Assembly: GCA_002406015.1 (NCBI GenBank)
Contig: DHMX01000017.1
Coordinates: forward strand, 1-50,443
DNA from: Lachnospiraceae bacterium UBA4631
GTDB taxonomy: Bacteria; Bacillota; Clostridia; Lachnospirales; Lachnospiraceae
Direction of reading: 5' to 3'
Length of the DNA stretch: 50,443 bases
Shown one piece after another: positions 44,126-50,443 of this stretch. The position numbers and the translations under genes are program-made. The stretch's first letter is position 1, and each line of letters begins with the position of its first letter. The notes under the pieces are model-generated. The model saw only the letters and a program-made list of their open reading frames with translations. It was not told the DNA's origin and made no database searches.

Positions 44126-46072
44126 TTAAATTCCATCGTTTGTGGAATCCGTTGCCGTATGGGTATGCTTTTGTGCTTTCTTATTATTTTTCTGGATATA
44201 CATTTTTTCATCCACAATATGAATACAATCCTCTAAATGCAGTTTTCCATCCATTTCAAATATTTCATAGCCGAAGCTCATGGACAATTCCGCTCCGTCT
44301 CCATGCTTTTTTAAGAAGCTTCGGTTGTATTCATCGATTGCTTTCTGTACCTGTTCCCAATATATCTCCGGTTCGGACTGTTCCTGAACAATACTCATCA
44401 CAATAAACTCATCTCCGCCATATCGTACGACATAATTTTTGCCGCTTTGCGTAGACAGTATCTTTGCCGCCGCATTGATAATCCGGTCTCCTTCTTCATG
44501 TCCGTAGGTATCATTGATTTTCTTCAAGTTATCTATGTCTACGAATGACATCTGCATCCATGTGCCTGCCATCATGCAATTTAACTTCATTTCTGAAAAA
44601 TAACGCTCCATGCCAAAGCGATTTAATACCCCGGTGAGGGAATCCCGGATATACATTTCATTTAATCGTTGCATGGTTATCTTTAGCAGGCTTTGCTTCC
44701 GAATATTTTCTATTTCATCCCCCATACTGATTAACCAACTGATATACAGCGGATTTGCCATCGGGAACTCACTGTCTACAAAAACTACATATCCGAAATT
44801 GCGGTCCAGATAATGCACCGGCGAAAATATGTATAATTTCTCTTGTTCGGTATCCTGAAAGAGGTCATCAAACGCATATTTTGATTCAAATGATGATTTG
44901 CTCTTAAATATGCCGTTCTGGTATGCCATCAGAACCTTGACCTTCTCCGGAAATGCCAGACGTTCCTCTACATTCTGTTCTTCCTGCTCTACTGCCTGTA
45001 TTTCAAATACCTGCTTCACAAGCTCCTCACTTGTACAGTAATAAAATTCTTTTGTCCGGACTTGGGAAATAAATATTTTCCATGCATCTATCCAATCCGA
45101 AAGTCCTTCACTCTCCATGATGCTCTTTTCCAAAAGAATCATATCATGGATTAATTTTCGCTGAATTACTTCGGAGCTCATAATCCCAGCCGGCACTGCC
45201 TGTATATTTACAGTACAATTGCAGCTTTCATTCAAAATCACCTCATCCGGAATGTATTGCTTTTCCGGAACCTCTTTTCCTTCCAATACATCCAAGACCG
45301 TTTGACACGCCATATTGCCCAGCTTGATAAACGGACTCCGCACTGTCGTGAGCTTCGGGGTATGTAACTGCCCCTCCATACTGTAGTCATAGCCTGCAAC
45401 CATTACATCTTCGGGTATCCGATAGCCCTTCTCCTGCAATATGTCGCATACCGTAATTGCCATGGTGTCATTTGCACAAATAATTGCTTCCGGAAATGGC
45501 AGATTTGAATTTAGTATTTCGTTTACTGCCAGTTCTCCTCCGGTCACGTAAAAGTCCCCTTGGGTAATTCGTTCCGGTATGACCGGAATCTGATGCTCCT
45601 TCAGCACATCTAAATATGCCTGAAACCGGCTTTCACCGTCACTGTTTCCTTCTATTCCTTTTACAAAATGTATCCGTTTTAATTTGTGTTCTACTACAAA
45701 ATGCTCTACCAGAGTTCGCATGGCAGTATAGTTATCCGTCTGCACAGAGTAAGCGTTCTTTAACCGGCAGCCGATTCCCACCACCGGACATTGCAACCGG
45801 CTCAGCATTTTTTCTAATTTCTTGCGGTTATTTTCCATATGCAGCGTATTCGCAAATACAATTACACCGTCAAACAGATTTAAATCCGGCAAATTCACAA
45901 TATTCACTTCTCCCAGATTATGCTTATCTCTTTCAAATGCACCTGTATACCAAAGAAATACTGCTATATTGCATCCATGCTGTTTGCCGTATGCTTCTAT
46001 TCCCCGCAGGGTTTCTGCTTGCGGGTCAGAATCCAGTGCCGTCATTAATACCGCAATATTTTTATGCTGCAT
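44126..46072 (-). CDS. LacI-like sensor domain fused to a GGDEF diguanylate cyclase
   Basis: A 648-residue cytoplasmic protein with no signal peptide or membrane segment. Residues about 1-290 form a periplasmic-binding-protein-like domain of LacI/GalR type (IAVLMTALDSDPQAETLRGIEAY at the start, AIICANDTMAITVCDIL, VMVAGYDYSMEGQL), but without the DNA-binding helix-turn-helix. A middle region (about 300-460) is unassigned. A complete GGDEF domain follows (DSLTGVLNRFG, FVDIDNLKKINDTYGHEEGD, YVVRYGGDEFIVM), with the signature intact and no RxxD inhibition site just ahead of it. It should make cyclic di-GMP in response to a small ligand, probably a sugar or nucleoside. An AAGGGAG site lies nine bases ahead. 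Confidence 0.9.
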   Translation of the reverse strand: MQHKNIAVLMTALDSDPQAETLRGIEAYGKQHGCNIAVFLWYTGAFERDKHNLGEVNIVNLPDLNLFDGVIVFANTLHMENNRKKLEKMLSRLQCPVVGIGCRLKNAYSVQTDNYTAMRTLVEHFVVEHKLKRIHFVKGIEGNSDGESRFQAYLDVLKEHQIPVIPERITQGDFYVTGGELAVNEILNSNLPFPEAIICANDTMAITVCDILQEKGYRIPEDVMVAGYDYSMEGQLHTPKLTTVRSPFIKLGNMACQTVLDVLEGKEVPEKQYIPDEVILNESCNCTVNIQAVPAGIMSSEVIQRKLIHDMILLEKSIMESEGLSDWIDAWKIFISQVRTKEFYYCTSEELVKQVFEIQAVEQEEQNVEERLAFPEKVKVLMAYQNGIFKSKSSFESKYAFDDLFQDTEQEKLYIFSPVHYLDRNFGYVVFVDSEFPMANPLYISWLISMGDEIENIRKQSLLKITMQRLNEMYIRDSLTGVLNRFGMERYFSEMKLNCMMAGTWMQMSFVDIDNLKKINDTYGHEEGDRIINAAAKILSTQSGKNYVVRYGGDEFIVMSIVQEQSEPEIYWEQVQKAIDEYNRSFLKKHGDGAELSMSFGYEIFEMDGKLHLEDCIHIVDEKMYIQKNNKKAQKHTHTATDSTNDGI

Positions 46073-46102
46073 AGCAAAATCTCCCTTCTGTCCTCTGTTT
46101 CC

Positions 46103-46675
46103 TTATTTGTGGAACGCTTTTGTTCCTTTTGTTTCCCAAGTAAATATACAAGCACTTTCCATTGAAACTAATTGCCGAAGCAATAGTCCCAACTGTAGAC
46201 ACCTGTCAATTCCTTCTATCTTAATAACGCTTCCGTTCTGTAATGTCAAGGTTATATCTCCATTTTGCTCGCTTCCTCTTTCGTCACGCCTATAGGTATG
46301 AACGGCTGCTAATCTTTCCAATGGATATATTTTCAACTCTTCGTCAGTAATTTTCATAATTCGATAGTTTGTGACTGCATAAAATCGATTTCTTCCCTTA
46401 CTACCGAATGCGATTGCGAGGCACAGCCCTGTTACCAGAAATACAATTCCAATTAAAAGAATACCAAAGCCGGAGTTAGCACCTGCTATTATAGCCATAA
46501 TTCCCCATATAATTAAAATATACGCCGGCAATGTGATGCCCTGATGCCTTTCCCGCCCACTTGCAAAGACCTGCTCCATAGGTTGTAAATATCTTGCAAA
46601 TCTTTTCTTCTCGGTATTATATACCGGTTGATTTTTTGGAACTGCCTGTACGCATTGTTCTTCTGTCAACTGCAT
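46103..46675 (-). CDS. Membrane protein with PH-like (YdbT/bPH-type) domain
   Basis: A roughly 190-residue protein with two adjacent membrane helices (about 52-70 and 73-95) followed by a bacterial PH-like beta domain (RFYAVTNYRIMKI, a recurrent bPH signature, then LERLAAVHTYRRD and GDITLTLQNGSVIKIEGI). The start at 46675 is preceded by a weak ribosome site; the frame is open 29 codons upstream without one. The function of such proteins is not known. It lies between the WYL regulator and the GGDEF protein. Confidence 0.7.
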   Translation of the reverse strand: MQLTEEQCVQAVPKNQPVYNTEKKRFARYLQPMEQVFASGRERHQGITLPAYILIIWGIMAIIAGANSGFGILLIGIVFLVTGLCLAIAFGSKGRNRFYAVTNYRIMKITDEELKIYPLERLAAVHTYRRDERGSEQNGDITLTLQNGSVIKIEGIDRCLQLGLLLRQLVSMESACIFTWETKGTKAFHK

Positions 46676-46772
46676 GATTGTAATTCTTCTCACTTTCTTG
46701 CTTTCGCTGGTTCTTAGCAAGTATACCATTTTTTGTCTGAAAACGCTATGCCTATTCTGCAATGGGATGGTG

Positions 46773-47762
46773 CTACTGATATTGCTTCTTTAGCTGCTCA
46801 CTTATTTTTAACATCTGCTCACAAACACCGGATGGAGATACGATTTGGATTCCTTCTCCCAAGCCGATAATCCAGCCCAGAAACTGCCCGCTTACTACAA
46901 CATCCACGATTGCATAGAAATGAGTTTCGTCTGCTTTTCGTATTATTACATCTTTTCCAAATCGGTCTATGATAATGCCTGCACATTCATTTTCACAAAG
47001 CAGCTTTACGGTCTGTTCTTCACCGTCAAACATTCCAAAATGCTTCTTTGCATATTCCGGAAGATTTAGCTTATCAAATAATTCTTTTCCTGACCGTTTC
47101 TCTTTGAGTAACGAGATTTTCATCATTTTATCTACCCGGAAATGCTTTAAGAGGTTTCCATTTTCATCATATCCGATTAAATAGTAATTTTCATTATCCC
47201 ATAGCAATCCCCATGGAGAGACTATATAATATTGTCCGTTATGTCGCAACTCCATTTCTTTATTTATATTCCATTGAAAATATTGAAACTTGATTTTCGC
47301 ATCTGTTCCTATTGCCTGATGCAATTTATCGACATTGTAGTAAATACTTTCATTCATGGTCTTGATGCGACCCTTTACATAGACTTGTCGTTCTAATTTC
47401 TTTGCTTCATACTGACTTGCAAATTGTTCTAACTTCTGAATCAGTTCTCTGGATTTCTTTTCTGTAATAAACTTCGATGACTGAACAGCCTCAACCAACA
47501 GCTTCAATTCCGGAACTTCAAATTCTCTGGCTCCTATGTAATAATATACGCTCCGATTTTTCTTATATCTGTTGATGTCTATTCCGTATGTTTGAAGTGC
47601 TTCTAAGTCTTCATATATGCTTTTGCGTTCCGCAGATATATTATATGCTTCCAGCTCTGCTATAATGTCTTTCACTTCCAGACCATGTTCCTCATCTGTT
47701 TTTTCATACAGTAATCGCATGATATATAATAGTTTTAATTTTTGATTTGCTTTTCGTGCCAT
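46773..47762 (-). CDS. WYL-domain transcriptional regulator
   Basis: A 329-residue regulator: N-terminal winged helix (KLLYIMRLLYEKTDE ... ISAERKSIYEDLEAL, about residues 8-58), a helical linker, and a WYL domain (IKFQYFQW ... YYIVSPWGLLWDNENYYLIGYD, about 150-200) with a C-terminal extension. WYL proteins sense nucleic acids or nucleotides and often regulate defence loci, including some CRISPR systems. It stands next to the CRISPR locus but also opens the chromosome-side gene row. CGATTC is directly repeated at 47797-47802 and 47806-47811 just upstream and might be part of its operator. Confidence 0.9.
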   Translation of the reverse strand: MARKANQKLKLLYIMRLLYEKTDEEHGLEVKDIIAELEAYNISAERKSIYEDLEALQTYGIDINRYKKNRSVYYYIGAREFEVPELKLLVEAVQSSKFITEKKSRELIQKLEQFASQYEAKKLERQVYVKGRIKTMNESIYYNVDKLHQAIGTDAKIKFQYFQWNINKEMELRHNGQYYIVSPWGLLWDNENYYLIGYDENGNLLKHFRVDKMMKISLLKEKRSGKELFDKLNLPEYAKKHFGMFDGEEQTVKLLCENECAGIIIDRFGKDVIIRKADETHFYAIVDVVVSGQFLGWIIGLGEGIQIVSPSGVCEQMLKISEQLKKQYQ

Positions 47763-48089
47763 ATACTTCCTTCATTCTCTCTGTTGCAGAACCGTCCGAT
47801 TCAGACGATTCCGGCTTCATGCTTTTTTACTTCTGTGACTTACAATTATTTTTAACTCTGCTGTATTATCTTAATTTGGGAAAGGAGTCTCCGGGGTTTT
47901 TATATTTCTTTCATATTCAATTCGTTTTGAAAGGTTAAACCTTCCTCATCAGTTGTTCGTCTTACAATTAATATCTCACGAACCAACTCTTCTGCTGTTT
48001 GCATAATTACCCTCACATCGATTCATTTTAATTCCATTGCTTATTTGCTTTAGTAGCTGTCTGTTTCGTTCACCTTTTAGCCTTTTTGA
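47763..48089. other. Flank between WYL gene and CRISPR-associated elements
   Basis: Apart from the 34-codon ORF there is no convincing gene. A segment around 48063-48079 (GTTTCGTTCACCTTTTA) weakly resembles the left part of the CRISPR repeat with a two-base insertion. No clear promoter for the proposed tracrRNA was found here. Confidence 0.4.
47900..48004 (-). CDS. Very small ORF (34 residues) in the CRISPR flank
   Basis: An ORF beginning MQTAEELVREILIVRRTTDE with a GAGGG site about six bases ahead of the ATG. The composition looks protein-like (charged, helical), but it matches no family I recognise and could be the remnant of a longer gene. It is the leftmost of three small minus-strand ORFs that follow one another at the leader-distal end of the array. 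Confidence 0.3.
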   Translation of the reverse strand: MQTAEELVREILIVRRTTDEEGLTFQNELNMKEI

Positions 48090-48240
48090 AAATATCTTTT
48101 ATAACTTATAATGTTCTCATGCAAAATCCGGCATCCGGCTTGGATTGGAATGGTTTTGTACCTTTTATCACATGAGTTCCTTATTTGGCTTCATTTATGA
48201 TAAAGGTGAATGCTTTGTATTCTACTTTTCTTTTTTTATA
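48090..48240 (+). ncRNA. Candidate tracrRNA with a 27-nt anti-repeat
   Basis: The plus-strand segment 48096-48122 is complementary to the first 27 nt of the CRISPR repeat as transcribed from the minus strand: 22 Watson-Crick pairs, 3 G-U pairs and 2 mismatches (at 48112 and 48120). Downstream, CCGG repeats at 48128-48137 and a stem ACCTTTTATCA (48160-48170) with TGATAAAGGT (48197-48206) could form the tail hairpins, and a T-rich run at 48224-48237 could end it. The segment at 48153-48173 also resembles the other half of the repeat. In type II systems tracrRNA pairs with the repeat so RNase III can process the duplex and Cas9 can bind it. The 5' and 3' ends are guesses, no clear promoter was seen, and the alternative is a decayed repeat pair. 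Confidence 0.65.
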
Positions 48241-48404
48241 AAGTAGTCTTCGTGAAGATTAGGATTTGCTGCTCCCTTTACTGTCAATATTTTCTTTGCA
48301 TGCTGTCTTATCTCATCATTCCACTGCAAATCTCTTAATTTTTCTCAATTTTTATCAAAATCCTCATACGATGTCAGTGTTAGAAATAATTCATTACTTG
48401 TCAT
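48181..48404 (-). pseudogene. Broken small gene next to the array
   Basis: An excellent AAGGAGG site is six bases ahead of an ATG at 48404. The frame reads MTSNELFLTLTSYEDFDKN, then meets a TGA (48345-48347), then continues in the same frame with protein-like sequence (EKLRDLQWNDEIRQHAKKIL ... NLHEDYFIKKEK) to a TAG at 48222. A one-base shift in a run of seven A would instead extend it as KKRKVEYKAFTFIINEAK to a TAA at 48181. The ribosome site and sustained coding character on both sides of the TGA point to a formerly real gene of about 73 residues. Its family was not recognised. Its 3' end overlaps the tail of the proposed tracrRNA. Confidence 0.5.
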
Positions 48405-48439
48405 CAACTGCCTCCTTATTAATTCATGCAATTCTACAT

Positions 48440-48475
48440 TTGTTTCTTTCAATTTTTTTCACAAGGCTTTCAAAC
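48440..48475 (-). repeat. Relic CRISPR repeat
   Basis: The right 17 bases (48459-48475) match the CRISPR repeat in 14 positions, while the left half has decayed. It ends exactly 30 bases before the next repeat (48506), the normal spacer length, so it is in register with the array. Confidence 0.7.
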
Positions 48476-48505
48476 GGAACAAAACAAAATAAGCGAAAAA
48501 AGCCA

Positions 48506-48541
48506 GTTTTGCACCTTTCATAACCTATAAGGTTCTCAAAC
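48506..48541 (-). repeat. Degenerate CRISPR repeat beyond the array interruption
   Basis: A full 36-bp repeat with two substitutions relative to the otherwise invariant array consensus (plus strand CCTATAAGG instead of CTTACAAGG). It is separated from the main array by a 293-base segment holding the 79-codon gene. Confidence 0.95.
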
Positions 48542-48565
48542 AATGGTATCACCTTGACTTTCTTG

Positions 48566-48805
48566 CTATGCAACCTCCACATCAGCATTCTCGACTATTT
48601 CAAGCAATGTCTTTCCGTCAAATATCTTGTCTTCGAGAAGTTCATCCAAGGAATGGTAGTCTAGCATCTTTTCTCCATACCATGCATGATAGATTTTTTT
48701 GTAATCATGTACTTCCGATGTCACTCCAACATTTTTCCCATTGTAAACAAACGAAATATCGTTACAGCAATCATCCAATATGCTTTTTAATTTCTCTTGT
48801 TTCAT
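48566..48805 (-). CDS. 79-residue protein encoded inside the CRISPR array
   Basis: An acidic, mixed alpha/beta-looking protein starting MKQEKLKSILDDCCNDISFV with a central VYNGKNVGVTSEVHDY and a C-terminal FDGKTLLEIVENADV. Similar small proteins with a YNGK ... WYGEK ... FDGKTLLEI pattern seem familiar from Lachnospiraceae, but I cannot name the family. An AAAGGAG site lies in the 29 bases between the ATG region and the nearest canonical repeat, with a rather long spacing (about 14 bases) to the ATG; an in-frame TGA just upstream fixes the start. The gene lies between a canonical repeat and a degenerate one, on the strand from which the array should be transcribed, so the pre-crRNA transcript could carry its message. 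No frame damage is seen. Confidence 0.65.
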   Translation of the reverse strand: MKQEKLKSILDDCCNDISFVYNGKNVGVTSEVHDYKKIYHAWYGEKMLDYHSLDELLEDKIFDGKTLLEIVENADVEVA

Positions 48806-48834
48806 AGTATGTCACCATTCTCCTTTCTTTCCTG

Positions 48835-50443
48835 GTTTTGCACCTTTCATAACTTACAAGGTTCTCAAACATAGATGGATTCCGGCGGCAGTACGCTTGT
48901 GTTTTGCACCTTTCATAACTTACAAGGTTCTCAAACTTTTTGTCCGAACAATTCCATCGCAGCAGCAGTTTTGCACCTTTCATAACTTACAAGGTTCTCA
49001 AACTTCATACGTGGAGGTTTATAGCTCCCTCGCAGTTTTGCACCTTTCATAACTTACAAGGTTCTCAAACGATATAGCGTTTGATATATTCCAGCACAGC
49101 GTTTTGCACCTTTCATAACTTACAAGGTTCTCAAACCTATAACCTATCCGGCTATCATATTCGATTGTTTTGCACCTTTCATAACTTACAAGGTTCTCAA
49201 ACCATGCTGACAAGTTTCACTTCATGCACGCCGTTTTGCACCTTTCATAACTTACAAGGTTCTCAAACTCAATATACTTAATTGAATCAGTATCCATAGT
49301 TTTGCACCTTTCATAACTTACAAGGTTCTCAAACAACTCGGTAGAACTAATGCTTTCCGATTTAGTTTTGCACCTTTCATAACTTACAAGGTTCTCAAAC
49401 AAATGTAGAAATTTAGTGCCGAATTTAGAAGTTTTGCACCTTTCATAACTTACAAGGTTCTCAAACAAGTCGCTTTGCTTCTTTCCGTAATTCTTCGGTT
49501 TTGCACCTTTCATAACTTACAAGGTTCTCAAACACGATTTTCGACCTAAAGACAGAGTTTAAAGTTTTGCACCTTTCATAACTTACAAGGTTCTCAAACA
49601 TCCGATGTAGTGATGTTAACGTGTGAACAGTTTTGCACCTTTCATAACTTACAAGGTTCTCAAACTATGATTGCAAATACAATCAGTCTCGTATGGTTTT
49701 GCACCTTTCATAACTTACAAGGTTCTCAAACACAATTTTTGACCTTAAGACAGAATTTAAAGTTTTGCACCTTTCATAACTTACAAGGTTCTCAAACCAG
49801 ATGATTCGTATTTAGTTGAGACAATGAGTTTTGCACCTTTCATAACTTACAAGGTTCTCAAACTATAAAACATTTAATGGTACACCTTATCAAGTTTTGC
49901 ACCTTTCATAACTTACAAGGTTCTCAAACCATACTGACAAGCTTCACTTCATGTACGCCGTTTTGCACCTTTCATAACTTACAAGGTTCTCAAACCACGC
50001 CGGACTGGTACAAATATGCATCTATGTTTTGCACCTTTCATAACTTACAAGGTTCTCAAACCATGGTGACAAGCTTCACTTCATGTACGCCGGTTTTGCA
50101 CCTTTCATAACTTACAAGGTTCTCAAACTCAAATATGGCATCGTCTGTCAATATAAAAGTTTTGCACCTTTCATAACTTACAAGGTTCTCAAACAGATGC
50201 AATCTAACTTCCTCATCCGGTGTGAGTTTTGCACCTTTCATAACTTACAAGGTTCTCAAACTACGGTTCAAAGAAATATGGCTTTGTAAAAGTTTTGCAC
50301 CTTTCATAACTTACAAGGTTCTCAAACTAGAAAGCTGTGAAGAGTGTGAAGAATCGGGTTTTGCACCTTTCATAACTTACAAGGTTCTCAAACCTTTGTT
50401 TCAGAAACCGCCATTGTTTCACCGTTTTGCACCTTTCATAACT
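48835..50443 (-). CRISPR. CRISPR array, 24 complete repeats plus one cut by the window edge (probably type II)
   Basis: Identical 36-bp repeats start at 48835, 48901, 48968, 49035 and so on to 50358, with a partial one at 50424. Read on the minus strand each begins GTTTGAGAACCTT and ends AAGGTGCAAAAC, partly palindromic (ACCTT/AAGGT inside, GTTT/AAAC at the ends). The 24 spacers are 30 bases (six are 31). Degenerate and relic repeats at the left end mark the leader-distal side, so the leader should lie to the right, outside the window, and crRNA should run on the minus strand. Repeat length, spacer length and the adjacent anti-repeat fit type II. No cas gene is in the window. Confidence 0.98.

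Noticed and set aside
47747..47938. A 63-codon plus-strand open frame between the WYL gene and the CRISPR flank
   Set aside because: No ribosome site, unusual hydrophobic composition, and it overlaps the start of the WYL gene.
48107..48112. A perfect TATAAT on the plus strand inside the anti-repeat
   Set aside because: The nearest -35-like TTGAAA is only 15 bases away and the match to the repeat explains this sequence fully; reading it as a promoter cannot be excluded but is weaker.
48235..48250. A further relic repeat around TTTTATAAAGTAG
   Set aside because: The match to the repeat is short and out of register, and the bases are explained by the end of the broken small gene.
48771..50289. 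Open frames running through the CRISPR array with the repeated peptide FENLVSYERCKT
   Set aside because: The 66-bp repeat period is a multiple of three, so frames stay open by construction; they have no ribosome sites of their own and are translations of repeats and spacers.
48835..50443. Reading crRNA from the plus strand
   Set aside because: Repeat decay lies at the left end, and the anti-repeat's substitutions preserve G-U pairing only if crRNA comes from the minus strand.

Overview
The window looks like a chromosomal segment of an anaerobic Firmicute of the Lachnospiraceae/Clostridia type. The pointers are an AT-leaning genome with AGGAGG-type ribosome sites, a T-box in front of thrS, an ATP-type PEP carboxykinase, IorAB with a PaaK-type ligase, paired YhgE/Pip proteins, LytTR and HD-GYP regulators, and a surface protein with leucine-rich repeats and wall-binding repeats. 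The species cannot be named from this sequence. No rRNA or tRNA gene and no insertion sequence was seen. Most genes lie on the minus strand; pckA and the marR-MATE-yitT operon are on the plus strand.

Layout. 1-2.2 kb: thrS with its T-box leader. 2.2-4.5 kb: a LytTR regulator with a small membrane partner, then a membrane HD-GYP protein. 4.6-9.7 kb: an exporter operon (FtsX-type permease, ATPase, response regulator, histidine kinase). 9.8-14.7 kb: two YhgE/Pip proteins flanking a small membrane protein, behind a good promoter. 14.8-16.6 kb: pckA. 16.6-23.6 kb: a second two-component system with an ABC-2-type transporter and a secreted accessory protein; a TGTATC direct repeat lies in front of both the regulator and the transporter block. 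23.7-28.6 kb: a glycerol-1-phosphate-dehydrogenase-like enzyme, then iorA-iorB-paaK for arylpyruvate oxidation. 28.7-32.7 kb: an Rpn-family nuclease and the large surface protein. 32.8-37.2 kb: a MATE pump, then marR-MATE-yitT with a tandem operator. 37.2-42.7 kb: a lipoprotein thioredoxin, a 55-residue CXXC membrane protein, a polyferredoxin, and an SbcD/SbcC-like (YhaO/YhaN-like) pair. 42.7-47.8 kb: another MATE pump, a LacI-like sensor fused to GGDEF, a membrane protein with a PH-like domain, and a WYL regulator.

47.8 kb to the end: a CRISPR region. At least 24 identical 36-bp repeats (a 25th is cut by the window edge) alternate with 30-31-bp spacers. Decayed repeats at the left end indicate that the leader and any cas genes lie beyond the right edge, so crRNA should be made from the minus strand. 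At 48096-48122 the plus strand carries a 27-nt anti-repeat that would pair with that crRNA by 22 Watson-Crick and 3 G-U pairs with 2 mismatches. This is a strong tracrRNA candidate and suggests a type II (Cas9) system although no cas gene is in view. A second repeat-like half begins exactly one spacer length (30 nt) further on. The leader-distal end of the array is interrupted by a 79-codon gene with its own ribosome site, followed by relic repeats, a broken small gene and another tiny ORF. Two families of near-duplicate spacers differ almost only at third codon positions, which suggests repeated sampling of homologous protein-coding targets.
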